64,000 nucleotides of DNA from Marthasterias glacialis (Eukaryota; Echinodermata; Asteroidea; Forcipulatida; Asteriidae). The stretch lies in the NCBI GenBank assembly GCA_911728455.2, contig OU452230.1, positions 8,354,512-8,418,511 on the forward strand, in the 5' to 3' direction. A program made the position numbers and the translations under genes. The notes beneath the pieces are model-generated. The model was not told the origin of the DNA. It did not search any database and saw nothing but the letters and a program-made list of their open reading frames with translations. Each line of letters opens with the position of its first letter. Positions within the stretch are counted from its first letter, which is position 1. This document shows, piece by piece, positions 1-12,500 of this stretch.

Positions 1-282
1 AACATGTTTAAAACCGGCTAGCTTTCGCATGAAAAATATAGCCCCTGTCTCAGAATAAAGAAGTATACGTGTTTCCAGCTGTTGGGTTTCTGATTGGCCG
101 AGAGGGCATCAAGTGCCTATAAGTATAACAGCTGCAGAGACATGAAGATCGACATTCCGTTCAAGGAATTGGCCCGTAAATATGGATAGAAATTTAACGC
201 AGAGTCGAGCTGAGAAACTGTCAGATTTGTTCCCAATTTTTGAAGGTTTTTGCATGTTTTTGACAGAAAGGCATTTATGAAT

Positions 283-447
283 GGGAATAAAGGTGTGCTG
301 AATCAGTTTTTAACTATTGTTTAAAACCTCTGAGGCGCCTGGTGGCCGATAATTGCCCTCGCCTTTGGCTTGGGCAATTATCGGCCACCAGGCCCCTCAT
401 CGGTTTTAAACAATAGTTAAAAACCTCTTCATCACACCTTTATTCCC
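283..447. repeat. Foldback element / MITE-like hairpin, 165 bp
   Basis: A near-perfect inverted repeat. GGGAATAAAGGTGTG at the left end is mirrored at the right end, and the arms run inward through TTTTTAACTATTGTTTAAAA and GGTGGCCGATAATTGCCC to a short loop near 365-372. It lies just beyond the last visible exon of the Tudor gene, inside its intron. Confidence 0.85.
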
Positions 448-493
448 TTATTATTAACCCAATTGGTAGAAACTGACTATAATGGTAACTTAC

Positions 494-584
494 TTTTCTC
501 CTTGACCCTCTCTTTGATATCAACATCTTTGTATTTGTCCACTAAGTCTATAATGTACACAGGATATTTACTCTCAGGTGATAC
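494..584 (-). CDS. Tudor-gene exon 12: SN-like strands; last exon in the window
   Basis: A 91-nt exon with acceptor ATCATCACTAG and donor GAAAA|GTAAGT. It encodes VSPESKYPVYIIDLVDKYKD and then VDIKERVKEK. The strand 'Y-P-V-Y-I-I-D-L' is the usual returning SN-like strand. The exon ends in phase 1, so at least one more exon must lie left of the window. Confidence 0.75.
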
Positions 585-3500
585 CTAGTGATGATGTAAA
601 AAGAAATGTCGGAACATTATTACATGGACTATAAATACCCATTGGACCAATGGCCAGAGTCCAGTAATTTTAGCACTTGGCCAGTCACCCCAGAGCTGAA
701 AAAGTCATGCAGTCTAAGAGTTTTTCCAAGATTTTGAAGATTTACTACTGGGGAAAAATGGAGCTTTTCAATTACAAACCTCCTAAAAGTTCAACAAATA
801 AAAAGAGAAAGAAATATTTGCGGTCTTGCATAAAATATGTATGGTCCAGTGAAAGTTCTCAGCCACAAGACCTATCGCATAGTGGAGATTTTCGTAAAAT
901 TGAAGTTCTGAATGCATTAATGTTGCCACTCACAATACAGTTCAGTCTCCTAATTACGTCACACATGGTTACTGTTTTCCGGGGTCTGCCATTTTGGGAG
1001 TCAAATTGCACGTAAAGATATGGTGTGCCTCTAACCATGCGAGTGCAGCCTACAGTGCACACAGCACATTAACACATGGGGAATCCCACTCCCAAAATGG
1101 TGCAACCAAGATTTATCTTGAGAGATGACGTCAGGGGAATTGGGTAGCCCTGGAGGCCTTCACTCTCGTATAAATACTACACTGACGTCCTGGACATGAG
1201 GGCCAATTTCTGGGGTAGACAAATTTCACAACTCCATAATTCAATTATTACCTGTAAGAAGCTACTAATCTCACCGGATTAAAGACGCCTGCTCGTCAAC
1301 ATGTGACAAACAAATTCGTGCCACGAAAGATCACCTTTGACCAGCGCATGCATTGTACATAAACTAAGTACGGGTACATGATCGTTTTGTGCCACAGAAA
1401 TAGTCGTCGGGTAATGGTGACGAGTGGGTGTCTTTGACATTCCATGGCCGCATACAATTTCTGTACAATTTCTGGTTTTCGATGTCAGATATTCTTCATA
1501 AATCTGTCACTTTCTGGAAATATTTCAGCTCTCAGCATTAAAAAGTTTCCATTTTGTTCAATCTCTCAACTGTGCCTTCCTTCCGTACACGTACCTGGCG
1601 TGTTGGCACAGGATGGTTGAGCATATTTCGTCGGTCAGTCAGTGTATGGTGACGCGCGAACAAACGTATATTAGGTTTGTGTGATTAACTGTATTTAAAA
1701 ATTGCAGCAATGTTTAATGTTGAGAGCTGAATTATTTCTCAAAAATGACGGATTTATGAGGAATATCTGACCTCCAAAACCCACCGCCAAAATATTGTAA
1801 GCGGCCATGGAATATTAATACAGCGAGATTAGTAGCTTCTTACATGTAAGTTTTGAATAATGGAGCTCTGAAATTTTTCCGCCCCAGAAATGGGCCCTCA
1901 CAGGTATCTGTGCACACAGGAAGAGTCCTACAGGGCCAGGGAATTGGGTAAAAACGTAGATTGGTAACCCAGGAAGATGCAGTTTTTTTGAACATAAAAT
2001 CATCAGAATTATTTTCACTGATGGCTGACAAACAGGCACAGCTACTTACATGTTTAAGGATTGTGCAGTCCAGTAAGGCATTAGCGACATGGTCAGAAAA
2101 CTCCCAACGAGCCTGGTGGGGGACATCCTCCTCCCTGGATTCAAACAGGGAACACTCCATAGCCTAATAGTTGGGGGAACAGCGATCAAAACGATAACTT
2201 GGACCAGAGGTTGTTAATGATGGTGCACCTCTCTGGTTTTAACATAAAGCTAACATTTCATCAACTCAGAGCTAAAAAGTCATTTTTTTTCACATCACAA
2301 ACAGATCTTCTGAGTTTTAAACAAAATAAATTAGAACATAAGGTGACACATTTCGTGGAGATTTTACTAAGAGATTTGATGAAGATCATCTGCATCTTCT
2401 GTGCTTTCAATGTCGGCAATGGAAAAAAATGATAAAAACCTCAAAAACACATGTATTGCATTATTTACCCGACTGACCAATGAGAAAGATGAAATTTACC
2501 AAAATGACAAAATGCCTACATACTATAAACTGCCTACTAGTGGGGCATACATATATGTGTGAAAACCCACGCCCAAATCAGGCACTTCTTGGAAAGAGTG
2601 AAATGGCATTGAAACTGAAGACAACAAAAACATCAGCCATAATATCAATGTGACGTGATGTCTGAAACATTTTATATATTGAAAAAAATACTTTATTATT
2701 ATTTGAGAGCACTTATTCTCATCTGTTTGATGAACAAATAAACCCATTTTTGAGTTTTGGCAGGAAGTGCCTATTTTTGGTGTGGAGCGACAAATTTTGA
2801 TGCACTCAGCGTATTTCAGCTTCAGAGCTTACTTCTCAATCCAATGAATACATCTTTTTTGGGGGGGGGGGGGAAATGGGGGACCAAATAACCTATGATA
2901 TCCAATAATCCAGGAGTAATCGACCGATGATTGCACGATTCATATTCCAATCTGTATTCTTCTTACCTGGAATGGAAGAGTTTGGAATTCTTCTTTCAGC
3001 GGTTGTATAGCAGACAATGGAACTTCATTATCATGGGCGTAGTCCAGCCATCGTATACGCGCAACACCCTGTCAACAGAATTATAACAATACAGGCATAA
3101 CAGTGGGCCCTTGGGAAAAAACTAGGAAATGTTGGTGGGTAATGTCTGCATATGGTATGGGCTTCGAGAGACCTTTTCAGGCTATTTAAAAATAATCTTA
3201 CTGACTTTTCTGAGGGCAAAAGAATTTGAAATCAGACTAGAAAGAAAGAAAGAATATCAAGCCTAAAATACAACACAGTTTTTAAGTCAATGACTGTATG
3301 ACAACTATCACACACCGCATATAACTATAACTGAACCACATATAAACATCTTCACCTCTAACAAAATTTGTGCAACTTTTTGGACTACAAAAGCCAACAA
3401 ACTTGAATACATTATTCTTGCGATTATCGACTGCAGAGATCAGACCCTACAATGTGACTGAACAGTTACGATCATCATGTGTGTTTTTTAGATCTGTATC

Positions 3501-6500
3501 CGAAACTGCTCTATTGACAACTAAGACTGCCAACATACGGCTACACAGCTCAGTTAGTAAGGAGTAACGGCAAGTAAATCCAGAGGTCGCAGGTTCAAAT
3601 CCTGCTCTAGTAAATTTGTGTTTGTTGAACCAATATTGACATTTAAAAACCACAACTTCATCAAAAGATTTGACCCTGCTCATGATTATCAGCCCTATGC
3701 TGCTGGTATGGGATATTATAACACCTCTTCCTTTGATTCTATCTGTTGATTGAACGTGCGTCACGTGGTGTTGTGTATTTTTACTATCACACTGCAGAGA
3801 CCGACCAAAAGAACTATTAAATGGTACTATCCAACGACAACCTCGAACCCGGTGAAACGATCAAATAATACGTGCATTTGAAATACGATATGAGAACGAA
3901 GGCGGTGTGGTACCCCCTCTTTCTTTTTGTCAAGATTTCCTGTCAGATTTTATACAGTTGTTTAACGAATATTACCACAAAATGGATGAAATTGAGGTGT
4001 TATAAAACAAATATTGACTGCTTTATCTCGTGGCGTAGTAAAACTAGTCACTCTCGGTGATCCCCGGAGCCGCCTATCTTCCCTCGGCTCCGCCTCGGGA
4101 AGATAGGCTGCTCCAGGGATCTCCTCGAATGACTAGTTTTACTACGCCACTCGAAGCAGTCCATATTTGTATACTACATGGCTCCAATTTGGGGACAAAT
4201 CCACAGAACCGCAGGGCTTGCAGCTTAAAATCTGTCCTGGACAAGGCATGTTTTTTCTGAGACCAAAATCAACAAATTTTCTTCACGGTTTAACATTTGT
4301 AATGTTTTCACTTTGATACTCCACAGAATTGAAAGATATTTCAGACTTAAAATCAACATTTGGAAAAAAACTAAACAAATTTATTAAAGGAATTGAAGTG
4401 TGGTGGAAAGGTTTTCAACTAGTTGTTTAAACATGGTGAGGCCCGGTTCTTGATAATTTTACCGAGATGAAGTCAAGATAAAATTGTCAAGGTCGAGGTA
4501 AAATTATGGGTGTGAACTGGGTACAGTACCTTCTGTCTATTGATCTGGTCGACTCTGCCCCGGTACCAGCGATGATCCTCCTGAAACTGGCTACAGCACA
4601 GCATCCCTTCCTCAATCTCAACATGGGTAAGAGGATTTTGCAGAATGTCTTGTCTGCCCCACAAAATAACAACAAGAAAATGTATTAATTGTACTGTATT
4701 GTATTTTATTCCGAAACTGGAACAAACCTTGGGAAGGGTTACATCAGTAAATACCAAATAGTGTAAAAAGTCGTATCGGAAGGAGAGGAGTGTTAAGGTA
4801 GAACAAAAGACAATATTTTAGTTTTCTTTTAAAACAGTTAATAAAGAGATGTGTTTTGCAATTTCACAGACTGAGTCACTCACTAGAGTTCCAAATAACA
4901 ACAACAACATTGATACCATACAAACAAAGCAATGATGTAAAAACATAACGAAAAGGGCATTTTACATATATAAAGTGAACTTCAACAAGCAAGATGAAAA
5001 TTGACATACTAGGGAACTGTACAAAGAAGAATTAGAGTTACATGGGCCATTGGAAATGATTACAAAATGCTACAAAGATTAAGTACAACTGTGAAGATAA
5101 TAAACAGCAAAAAGCATGGACAATAACTAATAAGAAAACCTGTTTTACATATATCCTTATTATAAAACAAGTTTCAAGAGATGTAAAAAAAAAAACCCAG
5201 ACAACTTTACAACGTGTGTTAAAAAAATAGTTTAATAAAATGTTTTTGTTAAGGTAACTACTGAAGGCTAGACAATTGACCCAATTCACATGACGTCATC
5301 ACCACCACAATCTTAGTTCCGCCATTTTGAGAGTCAATGTTCCTGTGTATTATGCAGTGTAGTGTGCATTTTAGGCAACGCAGCGTTTACACGCCTATTG
5401 ACTCCCAAAATGGTGAATGTGGCACAGTCGTTATGTGTGACGTGCGTGCAAGGTGTCAATAAGTGTCAATAATCAGAGAAGACTAGAGGGCATGGGGATG
5501 TGGTGCTCCAGACGGATGTTGAGGGTACCATGGATCAAAAATGATCTCAAATGTGCAAATACCGGACATGATCAGAGAGAGGAGGGGTCTGATTAGAATG
5601 ATCAGAAAGCGGCAACTGGATTTTGTACGGCATGTTATCGTAAAGGATGGACTGGAAAAACTGGTCATTGATGAATAAATCGATGGAACCAGAAAGCAAG
5701 AGGGGGTCAAAGATTGAAGTTTATAACCATATTGAGATATGGTGGACACAATGCTATGACACTATTAGGTTGCAGTAAATCCGTCTGTATACACCTAAAT
5801 CAAACAGTGCACTCCTATGAGTGTCAACCATACTTCAAAAAGGCTAATGGAGGGCTTGGCATTGGCAACTGATACTACAGTTTTTGCAGATGTGTTAAAG
5901 TTATGTACCTGTATTCTTGTAAAGAGCTGTGATACCGTGTGTAAGGGCACTCTATAAATGCCCGTTATTATTATTTTTATTATTACACTGGTGGATATCG
6001 TAGTGGGGCTAGAAATCGGATTGGTTAAAGGCGTACGGTCTCCAACGTCAGGCTCTGGCAAAGCACATGAAGAAGAACTGTATGTACCAGCATTATTTGT
6101 AACTGACCTTATTCTGAAGCTGAGGTTCTCGTACAGATTGGCCACGTCCTCACTTAGGTTCTTGCTGACCCAGAAATGACCCTTGGGGTCCATGCGACTC
6201 TCAACGTACACCTGAAGAGTGTCACCTTATAATTGAAAACATTTGAGACGAGAAAACTTGATCAAAATCAATTCACATGGTTAAAGTAACAGATGAAAAG
6301 TTCAGCAAGAATGAACTTTCCTTGGGCGTTAGTGACACCTGTCTGAGAATCGCATCAGTCCTGAGACTGTGCTGAATCAAGTTCGTTTCCCAAAGGTGTA
6401 TGCCATTTTTCCATCGAACTATGAATACGATATTCAAATACAGCAAATAATAGAAAAGGAATTTCTTTTTTATCAAATCCATCATACGATCTTGTTGATT

Positions 6501-9500
6501 TACACAAGAAATTCATACCGTTTAAAAGTACACTTCTATGTGTGTGCTGTGTTGTCACTTAGCCTTTGAGAAAGACTCTGCTGGGGTCGAAACGCGAGGC
6601 CATTAACCATTTTGTTTGCATTTATACCATAGGTCATTTGGGTTGGTAAGCAGTATGCAACACCTAATTATATTTAATCATTGCAAAAAGAAAAAAGACG
6701 GTGAAAGACATTTAATGTCAAAATAAATTTTATCACACTGTGCATGACACAACCTTTGAAAAATCATAAGGAAGCACAATCAGAAAAAACACTGCTAAGT
6801 AAAAATTCAAAATCAATTCCAGCTCAGCAGACAATGACTAAGGAAAGGTGGGGAAGGGAAAAAAAAATCATGTTTAGAATAACATCAGCCTATTTTGAGA
6901 TGCTCATCGTAGAAACTTTCAACGTGTCATGGCCAAGCAGTCTAGGGCATCGTACTCAAGTTCAGAGATGCAACTGGCTATTGAAAAAAAAAATCGGATA
7001 AATCTAACGCTAAAAAATACATGTCCGGATTTTGGGCAACATCCGGAATCACGGCATTCGATGTGAACCCTGCCGCTAGCAGTAGTGGGACCGGGGGCAG
7101 AGCAGATGGGAGAAAAATACTCAATGAAAAAATGATATAGTTATAACAATGCTGGACGTATCTTATCTTAAAAAGCTCACAGTAATGATCCTCTGAATTT
7201 GTAATCCATTATTCATGCATCGGTCACGTTAGAAATTTTAAATATTTTTCTTTACCTGTGATAAGCGTTGTGACCCATTCACCATTAAAATTCGTTCTTC
7301 AAGATTATCTTAAGAGTTTAAAAAACCGTAGCACTTTAAAAAATATAAGGAAACAATCTGCAAATGTCGATGATTATCCACACACGTGTGTCGGACACAC
7401 GCCATCTCAAAATTTCTGCCTGGTCATGGGTTAATGCTTAAATTTATATCCAGCTGTAAAATGCTTTAACCGTATCTGGAAATGGTGCTTTTATTGGAGA
7501 AAGTACGTACTGACGGCTGGTAGAAGAGGCTACCAGTGCGCTACAGACAGGATTATTAATCACATATTTCAGAATATAAATCAGGGAAAAAAATTACTTT
7601 TTGGGCAGTCAGAAAGAAAAAAATCGGAATTTGGGGGTAAAAAAAAAAAATTAAAATTGGAATTCCGAAAAAAATCGGAGAAGTTGCATCTCTGCAAGTT
7701 CTGGTGGCTGAGTCATTAGCGTGTGCAGGGTTCAAGTTTTACACTGGACCGCAGGCCCCAGGCCAGTGATCTTAGTGTTGGGCCAGTAAACCCACGACTG
7801 GACAAGTCCAAAAGTCTTGTTTTTTTTTCAACTGAATAATAAGACCTCACTGTGTAACATCTTTAACAAAAAGAAATTATGTTGAAATGTTGACTTTGAA
7901 ACAAGTAAATAGCTTTCAGTTCTGTTGAGTATAAAGATATACTTACCCATTACACAAATGAGATTAGTGCTTGTTCAAATAAAAAATGTTTACACGTTAA
8001 ACTTTGTAGAAAGTTTGTTTCTCATTAAGATTCTGGTCTTTTAAAGTAAATTCTGGTACGGTAATACAAGCCCTTGTGATCTTGTGGAATTTTACCCCAA
8101 ATTCAAGCCCTGGTGTGGGTTCGAATTGTGACACTTGTGTCAGGCAAGGCACTTGACTACAATTGCTGCTCATTACCTAGCAGTAAATGGGTACATGCAA
8201 GTATAGAGATTGTTGATGTGAATGATTAGCAACCTGTGTGCACATTTGGCTGCCAGTGCTGCATACCCTAAGAAGTTGAGATGGTTTTAGGAATGCTTTT
8301 GGCACGATGAACAGAGGTAATAATACTGTAAGGCATTTTGGGGGCCTACGAGCTTGAAAAAACACATAATAAATGCAGAAATTCTTATTTTCTTGAATTC
8401 AAATTGACATGAAAATTTAAAAGTAAACTGTTTCTTTTACCTTCTTTCGGTGGTTCCATCTCAGGGGTCTTTTTCTTCTGAACTCCTGAGGAAATTTCTT
8501 TCTCACCAACCCCCTTCTCTCCTTTCGATACGTCATCATCAGCCGTGCCTTCATCTTCCACTGACTGAAGACACAGATCCTTTATACACTGGAGGAGACC
8601 GGTAATGTCCAGATGGGCCGGACAGCCCAGGGTCGGGAATGGCTTGCTGACTCTACCAACTTCAAAGTCTTGTAGCTTGGGGTTCGATGGAATAATACAT
8701 TGACAAGATTTGAATCTATGGTGATGAATTTTGATTCTTTAACCTTTTTAAGGTCAAAGTCTTGAAGTTTGAGTGTAAGACAAATAAAATAATACTGATC
8801 TGGTATCTAGAATGACTTCATAGGTCAGCAATCTGCACTGTCGCTATTTTAAGATGCATGAACTGTTATAGATTTGGATCTGTAGTGAGGACATGGGTGG
8901 CTATGCCTGCCGACCTATCATTGTTTTGCAGTAACACCATGAACATAATCTCTCTTGAGTTGTGGTGGTTGTGAATAAAAACTTACTAACCTTTTTAGCT
9001 ATCTGCTCATGTTGCTCAGCGAATTCCATCAAGTTTCCCTGGAGGAGTTTCTCAGCTTCTTTACATAACTGCATTTAAGACACAATAGTTGAGAAAACTA
9101 AACAAAGAAACATCTCAACTTTGGAGAAGTTGGTCTCTCTGTTAGCAGTACCACTGGAGACTAATATCACTATAGCCACATGTGATTTATTACCCCCTGC
9201 CCATTCCAATATTAGGTGGCCCACCTTGCTACTTTCAGTGACCACCTAGCTCATTTTTTTGCCAATATCATTTGCCAACTCACTTTGACTTACCACACAG
9301 GAAATACTTAATGAAAATGTTTATTTTGTGTCATTTATGAGCCTTCTCCTTGACCTCTACATATCAAGAAGTCACGCTTTGGATGTGTAGATGGAATAAT
9401 CTTGTATTTGCACAAGTGCTACATTCTTGTCTAATTTTTACTTCAATCATCGAGTTATGGAATCCTTAGCTTTGTAGGTATTAGTTTACTCTTATAATCC

Positions 9501-12500
9501 CAGTCATGACACTTGTGTCCTTGAGCAAGACACTTAACTATAATTGCTTCTCTTCACCCAGGAGTAACTGGGTACCTGTGAGGGCTGAGGTGTGGTTCAT
9601 GTGGTTAACTTACATAAAGCTTGGTGCGCTACATACTTGGCAGGACAGGCTGCATACTCCACAGGGAGCCGAGATGGTTTAAGGAATGAAGTAAATGGTC
9701 CAGTGACCAGGGGTAATAATGTTGGAGTGCCATGAGCGTCACTGCGTGACGGATTTGAGGGCTATATAAGGAGCCTCTATTATCATTATTAATAGCATTA
9801 TAATTAATCACGTTATGTCATGAATAGAGCTGGTTGGTTAGTTTACAACATCTCAGCTAAAATGCTCTGATCAAAACTGGCTGAGATTCGAGGCCGATTG
9901 AGGGGGGGGGGTGAAGGTGCAACAGACAAGTTTCACAACGGTTTCCAGGATGGTGGCCGTGGTGGTTCTATCCCTCCAAGAAAATCTAAGTCTAAGAATA
10001 AACCTGTCCCAAACTCGTCAAGAGAACCTACTCCAAAATATTACTACTCGTATTAATATTCCAATCTTGATCTACACCGCATTTGCAAAACCTCAACCGC
10101 AGACCAATCCTTCGAGGTACAAATGCTGCCATATGTCACACACATCACACGAACGAGCAATGACCAGTGGCCGAAAATTATCCTCTTCACCCAAAACAGA
10201 TCTGGTCAGCGCAAAGAGTTGGAGAAAACTACTACTGGAATTGACACTATGCAACATTGACGTACAATGCAAGAAAAAAAACGAGTTTACGAGATTTCTT
10301 TCTGACAAGATATCTATCGTATTTCAAGAAGAAACTGACCATGAAGAATTGCAACAATTCACAACATGGAGAACCAAAACAAGTAGCCATCATCAACTAC
10401 GCACACAAGAACTACACCATCTAATAATTAGCAGACTTACACTTTTGAATTCTGAAGTAACCTGTCCAACACTCTTCTCACACTCCACTAGCAGGGTGGT
10501 CTTTTCCTTGCCGCTGCGTTTCACTGGTGTCATCAGCTCAAGCTCTTTCTGCTTAATGGCCTGCAACACCGCTTGGAAGGCTTGGGTGATGACCTGCTGG
10601 TTATACTGTGACCTACAGGGTTTGAAGCATGACAATGAGGCTTGCATTTACGACAACGTTTCAAATATATTAACAGGATTAAACTATTATTATTTTTATT
10701 AGTATTATTATTGTTATTAAGCTACTCACTGAAATAGGAAGATATAACGGTTTAGACTTTAGCCAGAGAACTTGCCAGCATTGTCACCATCTATTTTCTA
10801 CTGGATTGCCCATTATAGACTAATCCAAGCAGCTCGTTCGCAGGCGTTTACACCACCACAGCTATGGCCGGCGCAAACGCACGTTGTCGCACACGCACTG
10901 TGAATCATCTATGCTGATTAGTACATATGCACGACTGACGCGCTATTGCTGCATCGCGCTGGCCACAGCTGCACTGGTGATATAGCCCCAGAACGAGCTA
11001 CTTGGATTAGTCTATACAACGACCTTAGGATTATTATGCTAGACATTATTATTGATCAATACAATAAATTTGAATTCCTTGGTAGGGTAGATAGATTTAA
11101 CTGTTTGATGGACCATTCTGATCAAGCTATTATTAAGTGCATTGCCAAATATCTCTTTTTATTTACTGTTTTAAAAGATAACAAAAATTCACGACTAGGT
11201 TTAAATATTGTCATTCGTTCGATAGTAACACTCCTCTCTTTCCGACACGACTTTTTACACTTTTTGTAATCTACATATTGATGTAATGCTCCCTGAGGTT
11301 CTGGAGTTTGTTCAAGTTTTGGAATAAAAATACAATACAGTACAATACAACACAAGTATTCTTATATCTTTATGAAACCAAGACACCGACAAAAGTGCCT
11401 CGCACTGTAACCAGTAGTCCTGAAGATACCTGTGAAGAAGACAAGATGTCAAAGAAACCAAACTTAAAGAAAAAATAATTCCAGCGATTCTGAAAAAATA
11501 ATCCTGTCAGGCTGGACAGGAAAAAATTTAGGATACCGGTGGCAACTGGTCAAGGTGAGTTGTCAATATCGCCATTGTGATTCGTATTGTGACGTCACTC
11601 TGCTTAGAAATTTTTGTCTTTAATTCAAACAACCAACTTGTGACCACAACGCTGAATAAACAGGTCATGACGACCTCACAAGCTACATCCCGCTTACAAT
11701 CACAGACTCTGAAAGGTAACTTTTAATTCCAACCAATTTACAAGTTTCAATGAATTTACAAGTAGCATGTCTAGCGTCATGCCCAGCACCAAGTAGACAA
11801 GCAGAGTGTATTTGATGTAGGCCTCCTGGGGTGGATTTTACAAAACTAGTCCTAATTTAGGACTAGTCCTAACTTATGACTCTTATATAAGTTAGGACTA
11901 GTTACTCATCCTAACTCGAGATAAGACTTGTCCTAGTGCTTTGTGTTCATTCTGATCTTGCTGATACAATATGTGATGTCATTTATAGAAAAAGTGATGT
12001 CTCTCTGATCTCATTGTCCCTTTTATTGGGACCTCTAGCTACATGTATTTTGTTCCCATGGTTGATTTGGCTAACAGAGAATCGAGTCCGGGCAAAATCT
12101 GCTGAATGTATTTTGATGTATATGAGTTGGGGTTAGTGTTGCTGAATCTGAAACGTCATCGGGCATTTTGGATTTCCCTTACAGAGTGACCTACCTCTGT
12201 TCAATATCTTGCTTTGCATAACTGACCTCCTTCAGCTTCAACTGAAGACTTTTCTCCTGGCTATGGATGATAGACACAAGAAAACAAGTAAAGCCTTTTA
12301 GCTCAGGTATAAAAACTCAGGAACAGTGGTACATGCAGGCTTGATACTTTACGGAGGCAACAGAGGCAATTGCCTCTGTTGCCACTGGTCATTGCCTTGG
12401 TGCCCTTGAAATGCTCCACAAGAAATTTACAATTTCCTAATAGAGGAAAATGCCTTGGTGCCTTTGCCCTTTCAAGAGCAAAGCAAGCAGGCCTGCATGT

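Noticed and set aside
9911..10702. 263-codon plus-strand open frame, the longest outside the satellite
   Set aside because: It overlaps a well-supported minus-strand exon, has low-complexity, domain-free composition and ends in a TTATTATT run. At most it covers a retroelement relic.
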